This document shows, in pieces, positions 11,111 to 19,452 of a stretch of 64,000 nt of DNA; position 1 is the stretch's first letter, and the number at the start of each line of letters is the position of its first letter. A program made the position numbers and the translations under genes. This DNA is from JAGVSZ01 sp019137045. Lineage in GTDB: Bacteria > Pseudomonadota > Gammaproteobacteria > Burkholderiales > SG8-39. The notes beneath the pieces are model-generated. The model was not told where the DNA came from, searched no databases, and saw only the letters and a list, made by a program, of their open reading frames with translations. The stretch is taken from the NCBI GenBank assembly GCA_046347635.1, contig JAXMFT010000005.1, positions 248,001 to 312,000 on the forward strand, written 5' to 3'.

Positions 11111-12580
11111 TCACTCCTCGGCGGGCAGCGCCGCGCGCAGGCGCTGGCGCTGCAGCTTGCCGGTCGGCGTCTTGGGCAGCTCGCCGAGCCAGCGCACCTC
11201 GCGCGGGCGCTTGAGCTTGGGCAGCGCCTCGATCGCCTGCTGCAGCGCGTGCCGTGCGCGCTCCTCCGCGCCCGGGCTGGCGACCGCGAACACGGCGATC
11301 GACGACAGGCCGTCGGGATTGCGGAAGCCCACGGCGGCGAGCTCCCGCACGCTCGCGCCGCAGCCGTCGGCGAGCGCCTGCTCGACTTCGATCGTGCTCA
11401 CCCACTGGCCCGAAATCTTCAGCATGTCGTCGCTGCGCCCGCACAGCCGCCAGCGCCCGTCCGGCGCGCGCTCGAACAGGTCGCCGGGCGAGAACCAGCC
11501 CGCGCTGAAGGCGTCGCGCGTCGCCTCCGCCCGTTGCCAGTATCCGAGCGCCACGGACGGGTGGCGCAGCCAGACCCGGTGCGGCGCGCCGGGCTCGGGC
11601 GCCGGCTGCGGCAGCCGCAGCTCGACGCGCGGGAGAAACGAGAGCGCGCCGCTCTCGTCGCTGCACTGGAAGACGAGGACGATCGTCTCCGAGGCGCCGT
11701 ATCCGCTGACGAGCTCGATGCCGGTGGCCGCGCGCCAGGCGCGCCGCACCGCGAGCGGCAGCGCCTCGCCGGCGGAGACGCAGCGACGGATCCCGGTCAG
11801 CCGCTGCGCGACGCCGCTCTGGAGCATCTTCAAATAGAGCGTCGGCACGCTGAAGAGAATCGTGGGTCGATGCCGGGCGACGACTGCGGCGACCCGCTCG
11901 GCGGTCGGCCACTCGGCGTCGAGCACGAGCGTTGCGCCGAGCCGCAGGCTCGCGCACAGGCCGTTGCCGAGCGCGTAGGCGAAGAAGAGCTTGGACGAGG
12001 CGTACACCCTGTCCGCGGGCGTCGCGTCGAGCACCGCGGTCGCGAAGTCGGCCGCGGCGGTCACCATCCGCTGCGCATGGATCACGCCCTTCGGCACGCC
12101 GGTGGTGCCCGAGGTGTAGATCCAGAGCGCCATGTCGTCGTCGGCGCGCGGCGCCGGAGGCATCGGCGCCACCCCTTGCATCGCGGCGGCGAACTCCGCG
12201 GCCACGATCGGCCGCGGCGGCTGCGCCGCGCCCCGCGCGAGGCGCTCGAGCAGCGGCGCGGCCTCGGGGGTGCACCAGGCGAAGCGCGCGCCGCTCTCGT
12301 GCAGGATCGCGGTGAGCTCGCGCTCGAACAGGCGCGAGTTGAGGCCGACGGCGACGCCGCCCGCCCAGATCGCGCCGAGGTAGGCCACGACCCAGTCGAT
12401 CGAGTCCGGCGCGAAGACCAGGACTCGATCGTCCGGGCCGAGCCCGCGCGCGCGCCAAACGGCCGCCGCACGCGCGACCGCGTCGCGCAGCGCGCCGTAG
12501 CTGATGCGCGCGTCCCCGCATTCGATCGCGATCGACTCGTCGCGCCCGGTCGCGAGCAGGTACTCGGCGGCGTTCATCAT
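11111..12580 (-). CDS. Benzoate-CoA ligase family acyl-CoA synthetase (AMP-forming)
   Basis: A 489-residue ANL-superfamily enzyme expected to activate a carboxylic acid to its CoA thioester using ATP. Motifs: P-loop-like YTSGTTGVPKG near residue 155, SGYGASE mid-protein, GRSDDMLKISGQWVS at the start of the mobile C-terminal domain, and the catalytic lysine in PKTPTGKLQR near the end. KLFFAYALGNGL is characteristic of the benzoate/aryl-CoA ligase branch. No ring-cleavage or beta-oxidation genes accompany it here, so the substrate stays open (benzoate, hydroxybenzoate or a short/medium acid). It follows the FecR gene by 77 bp on the same strand. Confidence 0.83.
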   Translation of the reverse strand: MMNAAEYLLATGRDESIAIECGDARISYGALRDAVARAAAVWRARGLGPDDRVLVFAPDSIDWVVAYLGAIWAGGVAVGLNSRLFERELTAILHESGARFAWCTPEAAPLLERLARGAAQPPRPIVAAEFAAAMQGVAPMPPAPRADDDMALWIYTSGTTGVPKGVIHAQRMVTAAADFATAVLDATPADRVYASSKLFFAYALGNGLCASLRLGATLVLDAEWPTAERVAAVVARHRPTILFSVPTLYLKMLQSGVAQRLTGIRRCVSAGEALPLAVRRAWRAATGIELVSGYGASETIVLVFQCSDESGALSFLPRVELRLPQPAPEPGAPHRVWLRHPSVALGYWQRAEATRDAFSAGWFSPGDLFERAPDGRWRLCGRSDDMLKISGQWVSTIEVEQALADGCGASVRELAAVGFRNPDGLSSIAVFAVASPGAEERARHALQQAIEALPKLKRPREVRWLGELPKTPTGKLQRQRLRAALPAEE

Positions 12581-12657
12581 TGGGGCGCGGCCACGCTAGA
12601 CGGCCGTGGTGGGAAAGTCAAACAGCCGGCGCAAAGAATCGCAACGACGCGGCGCCG

Positions 12658-13707
12658 CTAGCGCATCGGGCCGGTCTGGATCGGTGCGCTCTGCAGCGCG
12701 GGCGGGGTCTGCAGGGCCGGTGCCGTCTGGAGCGCCGGGGCGGTCTGGATCGGCGCGTTCTGGATCGGGGCGGTCTGGAGCGGCGCGTTCTGGAGCGGCG
12801 CGGTCTGCAGCGCGGGTGAGGGATGGATCGCCGGCGCCGTCTGGAGCGGGGCGGTCCGCAGCGTCGGGGGCGTTTGCAGCGCGGGCGCGGTCTGCAGGGC
12901 GGGCGACCGCTGCAGCTCGGGCGCGGCTCCGGGGCGGGCGACCGGCCCGGGGCCGGCCTCGCCCGCGCGTGCCGGCGCGCTCTTGTGGGCGCCGCTCGGT
13001 GCGCCGCCGGGCGGGCCGGCGGACGGCGCGGTTCCCGGTGGGATCGCGGCGCGATAGATCGGCGGCATCTGGGGCAGGATGACCGGCGCCGCGCCCTCGC
13101 TGGAGATGAACCCGACCTGGTTCGGGAGAACGGTCTGCACGGCGCCCTGCATGCTGCGGATGAACGTCTCGCCCGAGTACACGCGATCGTAGGTGCCGGG
13201 CGGCACCGGGGGCGTGACCCCGGGCGGCGGCTGCGGGACGACGACCGGCTCGTGATCGGTGCCGCGGATGCCGATCGTCGCCGACGGCGTCGTGACGCGG
13301 TATCCGTCGCGATTGAGGCGGCCGATCAGCCCGGTCACCGAGCGGAAACCGCCTTTCAGCAGCGAGACGAACATGCTCGAGGCGGTGTCGTTCTCGCCCG
13401 CGTGCGAGAAGCGGTCGAACTTCATCTCGGTGTCGCCGCGGATCGAGAGCATGCCGCCGTCGGCCAGGCGGATCTGCGTCAGCGCGCCGGCCCCGGTCAG
13501 GATCGTCTCGCCTTCCCGCACCGCCTCGCCGCGCTCCGGACGCCGGTCGCCGCCCGGGCCGAGCACCCGCACCTCGCCAATCACGGTGAGGAACCGGCCG
13601 GCCACGTTCTGCGCGGCGGCGGGGACAGCGGCGGCGGCGAACACGACGCCCATGACGGCGGACCACAGCCGCAGGGACGAGGATCGGACGAAACGTTGCG
13701 CGCTCAA
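12658..13707 (-). CDS. FecR-domain exported protein with repeat-rich C-terminus
   Basis: A 349-residue protein with an N-terminal signal peptide (WSAVMGVVFAAAAVPAAAQ). Residues ~35-170 form a FecR-type domain (GEVRVLGPGGDRRPERGEAV, ILTGAGALTQIRLADGG, YRVTTPSATIGIRGTDHE). A Pro-rich linker follows, then a low-complexity tail of ~80 residues built from PALQTA/PIQNA-like units. It lacks the N-terminal anti-sigma-factor part and no ECF sigma factor is nearby, so it is not a classical iron regulator. Stand-alone secreted FecR proteins are common in Betaproteobacteria with unknown roles. The start is a TTG at 13707, with GGGA a short way upstream on the minus strand. Confidence 0.75.
   Translation of the reverse strand: MSAQRFVRSSSLRLWSAVMGVVFAAAAVPAAAQNVAGRFLTVIGEVRVLGPGGDRRPERGEAVREGETILTGAGALTQIRLADGGMLSIRGDTEMKFDRFSHAGENDTASSMFVSLLKGGFRSVTGLIGRLNRDGYRVTTPSATIGIRGTDHEPVVVPQPPPGVTPPVPPGTYDRVYSGETFIRSMQGAVQTVLPNQVGFISSEGAAPVILPQMPPIYRAAIPPGTAPSAGPPGGAPSGAHKSAPARAGEAGPGPVARPGAAPELQRSPALQTAPALQTPPTLRTAPLQTAPAIHPSPALQTAPLQNAPLQTAPIQNAPIQTAPALQTAPALQTPPALQSAPIQTGPMR
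12662..12915 (-). repeat. Degenerate tandem repeat coding for a Pro/Gln-rich tail
   Basis: About fifteen imperfect 15-21-bp units in the 3' part of the FecR gene encode variations of APALQT, APIQNA and APLQT. On the plus strand they appear as a recurring GGTCTGGAGCG / GGTCTGCAGCG pattern. Variation is mostly by whole codons, so the reading frame is kept. Such arrays can change length by slipped-strand replication. Confidence 0.8.
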
Positions 13708-13805
13708 GCCGGCGGTTCCCTTTGGTGCCGCCCAAGCTTCGGGAATCGCGCTGCCCAGGGCAAGCCGCCGCGCCGCCGTCCTGTCAGATCCTGCCGGGTA
13801 CGACG

Positions 13806-13832
13806 AAAGAGGGCGCCCGTCCGGGCGCCCTC
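13806..13832 (-). terminator. Terminator of the porin-glnK-amtB operon
   Basis: A perfect 10-bp stem (GAGGGCGCCC / GGGCGCCCTC) with a 4-nt loop lies about 40 nt beyond the amtB stop and runs into TTTCG on the minus strand. A second inverted repeat, GAGCCC/GGGCTC, is at 13838-13853 between the stop and this stem. The T-run is short but the hairpin is strong. Confidence 0.65.
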
Positions 13833-13873
13833 CAAGCGAGCCCTGACGGGCTCAGCCCCTGCTACACCCCGGC

Positions 13874-15388
13874 TCAGCCGTGGTAGGCGGCCTCGCCGTG
13901 ATAGTTGACGTCCAGGCCCTCGCGTTCCTCTTCCTCGGTGGCGCGCAGGCCGACGATGCGGTCCGCGATCTTGTAGGCGACGAACGCGACGACTGCAGTC
14001 CACACGATCGTTACCCCGACCGCCTTGGCCTGGATCCAGACCTGCGCAGCGATGCTGGTGAAGCCGGTCGCGGCGGTGACCCAGTCGGTGACGAAGCCCG
14101 GCCCGCCGAGCCCCGGCGCGTTGAATACGCCGGTGAGCAGGGCGCCGAGGATGCCGCCGACCGCGTGCACGCCGAAGACGTCGAGCGCGTCGTCCGCGCC
14201 GAGCATGCGCTTGAGGCCGTTCACGCCCCAGAGGCACACCAGCCCGGCGGCGAGACCGATGACGAACGCGCCGGGAATGCCGACGTTGCCGGCCGCCGGG
14301 GTGATCGCGACCAGGCCCGCGACCGCGCCGGACGCCGCGCCGAGCATGGAGGGCTTGCCTTTGACGAGCCACTCGCCGAGCGACCAGGACAGCACTGCGC
14401 AGGCCGTGGCGAGGAAGGTGTTGACGAAGGCGAGCGCGGCGGCGTTGCCCGCCTCGAGGGCCGAGCCGGCGTTGAACCCGAACCAGCCCACCCACAGCAG
14501 CGACGCCCCGATCATGGTGAGCGGCAGGTTATGGGGCGACATCGCCTCCCGGCCCCAGCCGACGCGCTTGCCGGCGAGGTAGGCGCCGACCAGACCGGCC
14601 ACGCCGGCGTTGATGTGCACGACGGTGCCGCCCGCGAAGTCGAGCGCGCCCCACTGCCAGATCAGGCCCGCCTTGGCGTTCAGCTCGTCGACCAGCTTCG
14701 CGTCGGTGTACGCATCCGGACCCGGCCAGAACCACACCATGTGCGCGATCGGCGTGTAGGCGAAGGTGAACCAGATCACCATGAAGATCAGCACGGCGGA
14801 GAACTTCATCCGCTCCGCGAACGCCCCGACGATCAGCGCGCAGGTGATCGCGGCGAACGTCGCCTGGAACGCGATGAAGACGATCTCGGGGATCACGACG
14901 CCCTTGCTGAAGGTCGCCGCCATTGCGAACTCGCCCTTGGCGGCGTCGAGCGCGCCGCTCAGGAAGAGCCGGTCGAAGCCGCCGATGAAGGCGTTGCCCT
15001 CGGTGAACGCGAGGCTGTAGCCGTAAACGAACCACAGCACCGTGATCAGCGCGAAGGTCACGAACACCTGCATCAGCACCGACAGCATGTTCTTCGCGCG
15101 CACCATCCCGCCGTAGAAGAGCGCGAGCGCCGGCACGCTCATCAGGATGACGAGCGCGGTGCAGATCAGCATCCACGTGACGTCACCCTTGTTCGGCGTC
15201 GGCGCGGGTGGCGCGGCCTGCGCGGGTTTCTCGGCGGCGGCGGCTGCCGCGGCCGCCGCCGGGGCGGCCGCGGCGGACTTCGTCTCGACGGCGGCCGCCG
15301 CGCCCGGCTTGTCCGGGGCGAGCGCAAGGCCCGGGGCGCCCAAGGTCACGGCGCCGAAGAGCGCGAGCAGCGCAATCAGCTTTTTCAT
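13874..15388 (-). CDS. amtB: Ammonium transporter AmtB
   Basis: A 504-residue Amt/Mep/Rh channel for ammonium uptake across the inner membrane. It has a signal peptide, an unusually long Ala/Pro-rich periplasmic linker (residues ~28-70), then 11 membrane helices. Conserved elements include ALFYGGMVRAKNML, the twin pore histidines (GGTVVHINAG and FGVHAVGGILG) and a C-terminal GLDVNYHGEAAYHG tail of the kind that contacts PII. It lies 12 bp downstream of glnK, preceded by a GGGAG ribosome site. Linkage to glnK and a sigma-54 promoter upstream of the operon indicate nitrogen-limited expression and PII gating. Confidence 0.95.
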   Translation of the reverse strand: MKKLIALLALFGAVTLGAPGLALAPDKPGAAAAVETKSAAAAPAAAAAAAAAEKPAQAAPPAPTPNKGDVTWMLICTALVILMSVPALALFYGGMVRAKNMLSVLMQVFVTFALITVLWFVYGYSLAFTEGNAFIGGFDRLFLSGALDAAKGEFAMAATFSKGVVIPEIVFIAFQATFAAITCALIVGAFAERMKFSAVLIFMVIWFTFAYTPIAHMVWFWPGPDAYTDAKLVDELNAKAGLIWQWGALDFAGGTVVHINAGVAGLVGAYLAGKRVGWGREAMSPHNLPLTMIGASLLWVGWFGFNAGSALEAGNAAALAFVNTFLATACAVLSWSLGEWLVKGKPSMLGAASGAVAGLVAITPAAGNVGIPGAFVIGLAAGLVCLWGVNGLKRMLGADDALDVFGVHAVGGILGALLTGVFNAPGLGGPGFVTDWVTAATGFTSIAAQVWIQAKAVGVTIVWTAVVAFVAYKIADRIVGLRATEEEEREGLDVNYHGEAAYHG

Positions 15389-15400
15389 GGTTGTGCTCCC

Positions 15401-15739
15401 TCAGATGGCTGCCGCGCCGGTCTCGCCGGTGCGGATGCGGACGACCTGCTCGAGGTCGAAGACGAAGATCTTCCCGTCGCCGATCTTGCCGGTATTGGCG
15501 GCCTTCTCGATCGCCTCCACCACCTGCTCCAACAGGTCGCTCTCGATCGCGGCGTCGATCTTGACCTTCGGCAGAAAGTCGACGACGTACTCGGCGCCGC
15601 GGTAGAGCTCGGTGTGGCCCTTCTGCCGCCCGAACCCCTTCACCTCGGTGACCGTGATGCCCTGCACGCCGATGGCGGAGAGCGCTTCGCGCACCTCGTC
15701 GAGCTTGAACGGCTTGATGATCGCGCTGACCAGTTTCAT
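15401..15739 (-). CDS. glnK: Nitrogen regulatory protein PII (GlnK)
   Basis: A 112-residue PII signal protein that reads 2-oxoglutarate, ATP and ADP and blocks AmtB when nitrogen is sufficient. The T-loop keeps the uridylylation site Tyr51 (ELYRGAEYVVDF), and the C-loop region KIGDGKIFV is intact. The ATG at 15739 is chosen because GGGAGGGG sits 6 bp upstream; the in-frame ATG at 15745 would abut that site. With this start the length is exactly that of E. coli GlnK/GlnB. It lies between a porin-like gene (14 bp upstream) and amtB. Confidence 0.95.
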   Translation of the reverse strand: MKLVSAIIKPFKLDEVREALSAIGVQGITVTEVKGFGRQKGHTELYRGAEYVVDFLPKVKIDAAIESDLLEQVVEAIEKAANTGKIGDGKIFVFDLEQVVRIRTGETGAAAI

Positions 15740-15753
15740 GCGCATCCCCTCCC

Positions 15754-16560
15754 TCAGAATGTCTTCTTGACGTAGAACACGAACGCGTCGTCGGCCGTGT
15801 TCAACCCGTTCAGGTCGGTGTAGAAGTTCGTCCCGGTCACCGCGGAGTTCTTCACGTTGGTGTCGGTGTAGTACAGGCCCGCTTCCAGGCCCTTGAAGAA
15901 GCCCGCGGGCACCGTGTACGAGGCGCCGATCTTCCAGTCGTCGTACGAGGCCTTCGTCGCCGCATCCTGGTTGCCGTCGTTCTTGACGTCGAGGATCCCG
16001 TAGTGCCCGATCAGGGTGAAGCCGGTCTCGCCGATCGGGTAGTTCGCGAAGAAGTCGAGATACCAGGTGCCGTCGGTCTTCTGGCCGGTCGGCCGCGCGC
16101 CGAAGTAGTCCTGCAGGCTGTAGGAGTACTTGACCCCGAGCCACTTCCAGCCGAGCCCGGCGTACAGCTCCCAGGTATTCGCGTTCAGCGCGCCGGGGGC
16201 CCTGGTTCCGGGGTAGTAGTAATAGATCGTTCCGACGTCATAGTAGAAATCGGTGCTGCCGAAGTTGCGCTTGAAGCCGCCGTAGAAATCCCACTCGATG
16301 CTGGACGAGGTGTAGGTGCCGAAATCGGTCAGCCAGCTCACGTTCGACGCCCAGGTCCCGACATAGAAGCCGCTCGTGTGGCCGTAGTCGAACCCGCCCT
16401 GGACGGCCGGGTCTCCGGCGGTCTGCGTGACGCCGCGGAAGATGTACTCGCTGAACAGGCCCACGTTCGCGGTGAGCGTGTGCGGCGAATCTTGCGCGAG
16501 CACGGGCGTGCCGGGCGCGGTGAGAGCGGCCGTTGCGGCCGCGAGCAGACGTTTTTTCAT
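15754..16560 (-). CDS. TorF-family putative porin (Gcw_chp outer-membrane protein)
   Basis: A 268-residue outer-membrane beta-barrel protein: signal peptide (MKKRLLAAATAALTAPGTPVLA), then LTANVGLFSEYIFRGVTQT, the recognisable opening of the Gcw_chp/TorF family, then alternating aromatic strands ending in Phe (KKTF). As first gene of the glnK-amtB operon it probably lets ammonium or small nitrogen compounds cross the outer membrane, an inference from context. The ATG at 16560 is preceded by GGGGAG with good spacing, so the longer upstream reading is not needed. A sigma-54 promoter lies 44 bp upstream. Confidence 0.85.
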   Translation of the reverse strand: MKKRLLAAATAALTAPGTPVLAQDSPHTLTANVGLFSEYIFRGVTQTAGDPAVQGGFDYGHTSGFYVGTWASNVSWLTDFGTYTSSSIEWDFYGGFKRNFGSTDFYYDVGTIYYYYPGTRAPGALNANTWELYAGLGWKWLGVKYSYSLQDYFGARPTGQKTDGTWYLDFFANYPIGETGFTLIGHYGILDVKNDGNQDAATKASYDDWKIGASYTVPAGFFKGLEAGLYYTDTNVKNSAVTGTNFYTDLNGLNTADDAFVFYVKKTF

Positions 16561-16603
16561 CCAGGGCTCCCCAAGACAGGATTGATAGAACGTCGAACGC
16601 TTC

Positions 16604-16619
16604 AGCACGTCCCATGCCA
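16604..16619 (-). promoter_or_regulatory. Sigma-54 promoter of the porin-glnK-amtB operon
   Basis: On the minus strand TGGCATGGGACGTGCT carries GG and GC with exactly 10 bases between them, the invariant -24/-12 elements of RpoN promoters, and matches the wider consensus (TGGCAYG-N4-TTGCW) except one base. The predicted start near 16593 gives a ~33-nt leader before the porin ATG. Confidence 0.7.
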
Positions 16620-16682
16620 GGGCAGTTTTTCTCCCGGAAACAGATGCTTGCGTTACGCGCGGCGAAGAACGGGGGCGACGGG

Positions 16683-16697
16683 GCACCGTGACGGGGC
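16683..16697 (-). promoter_or_regulatory. Possible NtrC enhancer half-pair, proximal
   Basis: GCAC-N7-GGGC resembles the NtrC site GCAC-N7-GTGC with one mismatch. It lies about 90-105 bp upstream of the predicted sigma-54 start, the usual range for enhancer binding. Confidence 0.3.
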
Positions 16698-16714
16698 GCG
16701 ACCGATCCCGCCGC

Positions 16715-16729
16715 GCACCAGTTCGATGC
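16715..16729 (-). promoter_or_regulatory. Possible NtrC enhancer half-pair, distal
   Basis: GCAC-N7-ATGC resembles the NtrC site with one arm imperfect. It is 32 bp (three helical turns) from the proximal candidate, so both would face the same side of the DNA. Confidence 0.28.
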
Positions 16730-16809
16730 TTCGAAGGACGTCGCCCGGACGTCCCGCAGGCGGCGCAGGCGCGGTGCTAGACTGGCCCGGCCGAACCGAA
16801 GGACGCACC

Positions 16810-17061
16810 ATGCAGCCGAACCGATTCTTCGACGAGCTCAGCGCAAAGGTGAGCGCGCTCGCCGCCGGCAGTCCGGCCCGGGACATCGAGCGGAACGTGC
16901 GCGCGCTCGTCTCCGCGGGCCTCGCCCGACTCGACGTGGTGACGCGCGAGGAGTACGACGTGCAGGCGAAGCTGCTCGCGCGGACGCTGGAGAAGCTCGC
17001 CGCCCTGGAAGCGCGGGTCGCCGCGCTCGAGCGTCCGGACGCGCCCCAGGCGGCGCGCTGA
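16810..17061 (+). CDS. ubiK: Ubiquinone biosynthesis accessory factor UbiK (BMFP domain)
   Basis: An 83-residue small protein of the YqiC/UbiK family, which helps assemble the soluble ubiquinone-synthesis complex. The N-terminal FFDELSAKVSAL and amphipathic helix, the central GLARLDVVTREEYDVQ, and the C-terminal coiled coil (LARTLEKLAALEARVAALE) are all present. Length matches the family (80-100 residues). Orientation toward comM is common in Proteobacteria. The start at 16810 is the first ATG. Confidence 0.88.
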   Translation: MQPNRFFDELSAKVSALAAGSPARDIERNVRALVSAGLARLDVVTREEYDVQAKLLARTLEKLAALEARVAALERPDAPQAAR

Positions 17062-17124
17062 TCCGGTCGGCGGCGGCCGGGGCTCGGGCGTTCAACTCTC
17101 CGGGCTCAACGACCTGCCGCCGCA

Positions 17125-18624
17125 ATGCCGCTCGCGGTCCTCCATTCCCGCGCCCTGGCCGGCCTGCAGGCGCCGCCGGTCACCGTCGAGGTCCATCTCG
17201 CGAACGGCCTGCCGAGCTTCGCGATCGTCGGCCTGCCCGACACCGAGGTGAAAGAGGCGCGGGACCGCGTGCGCGCGGCGCTCGTGAACTGCCGCTTCGA
17301 GTTTCCGGCCCGCCGCATCACCGTCAATCTCGCCCCCGCCGAGCTGCCGAAGGAGAGCGGCCGCTTCGACCTGCCGATCGCGCTCGGCATCCTCGCGGCC
17401 TCGGGTCAGATTCCGGCCACGCGCTTCGACGGATTCGAGTTCGCCGGCGAGCTGTCGCTGTCGGGCGAGCTGCGCGCGGTGCGCGGCGCGCTCGCGATGA
17501 CGCTGCACGCGGCGCGGTCCGGCCGCGCGTTCGTGCTCCCGACCGCGAGCGCACGCGAAGCAGCGCTCGTCCGCGACGCACTGATCTATCCGGCGGCGAC
17601 GCTGCTCGAGGTCTGTGAGCACCTGACCGACAGGAAGCGACTCGAGCAGTTCCGGGAACATCCGGGAGAGGAAGCGCTCACATATCCGGACCTCTCCGAC
17701 GTCCGCGGCCAGGCGCAGGCCAAGCGCGCGCTCGAAGTGGCGGCCGCTGGCGGCCACTCGGTGCTCATGAGCGGGCCGCCCGGCACCGGGAAGTCGATGC
17801 TCGCGGCCCGGTTGCCGGGGTTGCTGCCGCCGATGACCGACCAGGAGGCGCTCGACGCGGCGGCGGTCCAGTCGCTCGCGTCCGGCGGCTTTCGCGTCGA
17901 GCGCTGGCGCCAGCGCCCGTTCCGCGCCCCGCACCACACGGCCTCGGCGGTCGCGCTCGTCGGCGGCGGCAGCGACCCGCGGCCCGGCGAGATTTCGCTC
18001 GCGCACCGTGGCGTGCTCTTCCTCGACGAGCTGCCCGAATTCGATCGCCGGGTGCTCGAGGTGCTGCGCGAGCCGCTCGAGTCGGGCCGCGTGTCGATCT
18101 CGCGCGCCGCGCGGCAGGCCGAGTTCCCCGCGCGCTTCCAGCTGGTCGCGGCGATGAACCCCTGCCCCTGCGGCTATCTCGGTCACCTCAACGGCAAGTG
18201 CCGCTGCACGCCGGACCAGGTGGCGCGCTACCGCGGCAAGCTGTCCGGGCCGCTGCTCGACCGCATCGACATCCACGTCGAGGTGCCCGCGGTGCCCGAG
18301 GCGGAGCTGACTGGACCTGCGGCCGGCGAGACGAGCGCGGCGGTGCGCGAGCGCGTCGCGCGCGCCCGCGCACTGCAGCTCTCGCGCCAGGGCAAGGCCA
18401 ACGCGGAGCTCTCCACGCGCGACACCGAGAAGCACTGCCGCGCCGACCCCGCCGCCGAGGGCCTGCTCAAGACCGCCATCGCGCGGCTCAATCTCTCGGC
18501 GCGCGCCTACCACCGCGTGCTGCGCCTCGCGCGTTCGATCGCGGATCTCGCCGGGGCCGATTTCATCGGGGCCGTGCACGTCGCCGAGGCGGTGCAGTAC
18601 CGGCGCGTGGATCGGTCGCTCTGA
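17125..18624 (+). CDS. comM: YifB/ComM family Mg-chelatase-like AAA+ ATPase
   Basis: A 499-residue ComM helicase-like protein, known in naturally competent bacteria to drive branch migration during integration of incoming DNA. It has the N-terminal ChlI/Lon-protease-like domain (residues ~1-120), Walker A GPPGTGKS at 217-224, Walker B LFLDELPEF, a CPCGYLGH zinc-like segment, and the C-terminal Mg-chelatase domain (LNLSARAYHRVLRLARSIAD). With a complete type IV pilus retraction set in the window, natural competence is possible but not shown. The apaH ATG follows its stop directly. Confidence 0.92.
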   Translation: MPLAVLHSRALAGLQAPPVTVEVHLANGLPSFAIVGLPDTEVKEARDRVRAALVNCRFEFPARRITVNLAPAELPKESGRFDLPIALGILAASGQIPATRFDGFEFAGELSLSGELRAVRGALAMTLHAARSGRAFVLPTASAREAALVRDALIYPAATLLEVCEHLTDRKRLEQFREHPGEEALTYPDLSDVRGQAQAKRALEVAAAGGHSVLMSGPPGTGKSMLAARLPGLLPPMTDQEALDAAAVQSLASGGFRVERWRQRPFRAPHHTASAVALVGGGSDPRPGEISLAHRGVLFLDELPEFDRRVLEVLREPLESGRVSISRAARQAEFPARFQLVAAMNPCPCGYLGHLNGKCRCTPDQVARYRGKLSGPLLDRIDIHVEVPAVPEAELTGPAAGETSAAVRERVARARALQLSRQGKANAELSTRDTEKHCRADPAAEGLLKTAIARLNLSARAYHRVLRLARSIADLAGADFIGAVHVAEAVQYRRVDRSL

Positions 18625-19452
18625 ATGGCGACCTACGCGATCGGCGACGTGCAGGGGTGCCACGACGCGCTGCAGGCGCTCCTGGGAGAGATCGGCTTCT
18701 CGCCCGCGCGCGACGTCCTGTGGTTCGTCGGCGACCTGGTGAACCGTGGCACGCAGTCGGCCGCGGTGCTGCGATTCGTCCGTGCGCTCGGCGAGCGGGC
18801 GGTCGTGGTGCACGGCAACCACGACCTGCATGCGCTCGCGCTGCTCGCGGGCAAGGCGCGGCGCAGGGCGGACGACACGCTCGAGGATCTGGCCGCTGCG
18901 CCCGACCGCGACGCGCTCCTCCACTGGCTCAGGCACCGCCCGTTGCTGCACGTGGAGGGCGAGTACGCGCTGGTCCACGCCGGTCTGCTGCCCGCTTGGA
19001 CCATCGAGCAGGCGGCCGCGCTTGCGGCGGAGGTGGAAGCCGCGCTCCGCGGTCCGGATCACCTGGCGCTCTATCCGGCGCTGTACGGCTCCCGGCCCGC
19101 GGCCTGGCGCGACGCGCTCGCGGGCGACGAGCGGTTGCGCGTCATCGTGAACGCGATGACCCGCATGCGGTTCTGCACGCCGGACGGTGCCATGGACTTC
19201 AGCGTGAAAGGCGAGATCGAGAAGGCCCTGCCCGGCTACCTGCCGTGGTTCGAGGTCCCGGGGCGAAAGACCCGCGGCGTGCCGATCGTGTGCGGGCACT
19301 GGTCCGCGCTCGGCCTGCGCCTCACTCCGGACCTGCTGGCGCTCGACACGGGGTGCGTGTGGGGCGGGCGGCTGACGGCGGTGCGGCTCGAGGATCGGCG
19401 GGTGTTCCAGACCGCGTGCGCGCCGGCGGCAGGCCCAGGTCGTGTGCGATGA
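18625..19452 (+). CDS. apaH: Symmetrical bis(5'-nucleosyl)-tetraphosphatase ApaH
   Basis: A 275-residue metallophosphatase that splits Ap4A to two ADP and removes Np4 caps from RNA. Metal-binding motifs are the N-terminal YAIGDVQGCHDAL, FVGDLVNRG and VVHGNHDLH, with VCGHWSALG towards the C-terminus. Length equals that of E. coli ApaH. The ATG abuts the comM stop, so the two are coupled. Its last 131 bp overlap, tail to tail, the open frame of the plsC gene on the other strand. Confidence 0.93.
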   Translation: MATYAIGDVQGCHDALQALLGEIGFSPARDVLWFVGDLVNRGTQSAAVLRFVRALGERAVVVHGNHDLHALALLAGKARRRADDTLEDLAAAPDRDALLHWLRHRPLLHVEGEYALVHAGLLPAWTIEQAAALAAEVEAALRGPDHLALYPALYGSRPAAWRDALAGDERLRVIVNAMTRMRFCTPDGAMDFSVKGEIEKALPGYLPWFEVPGRKTRGVPIVCGHWSALGLRLTPDLLALDTGCVWGGRLTAVRLEDRRVFQTACAPAAGPGRVR

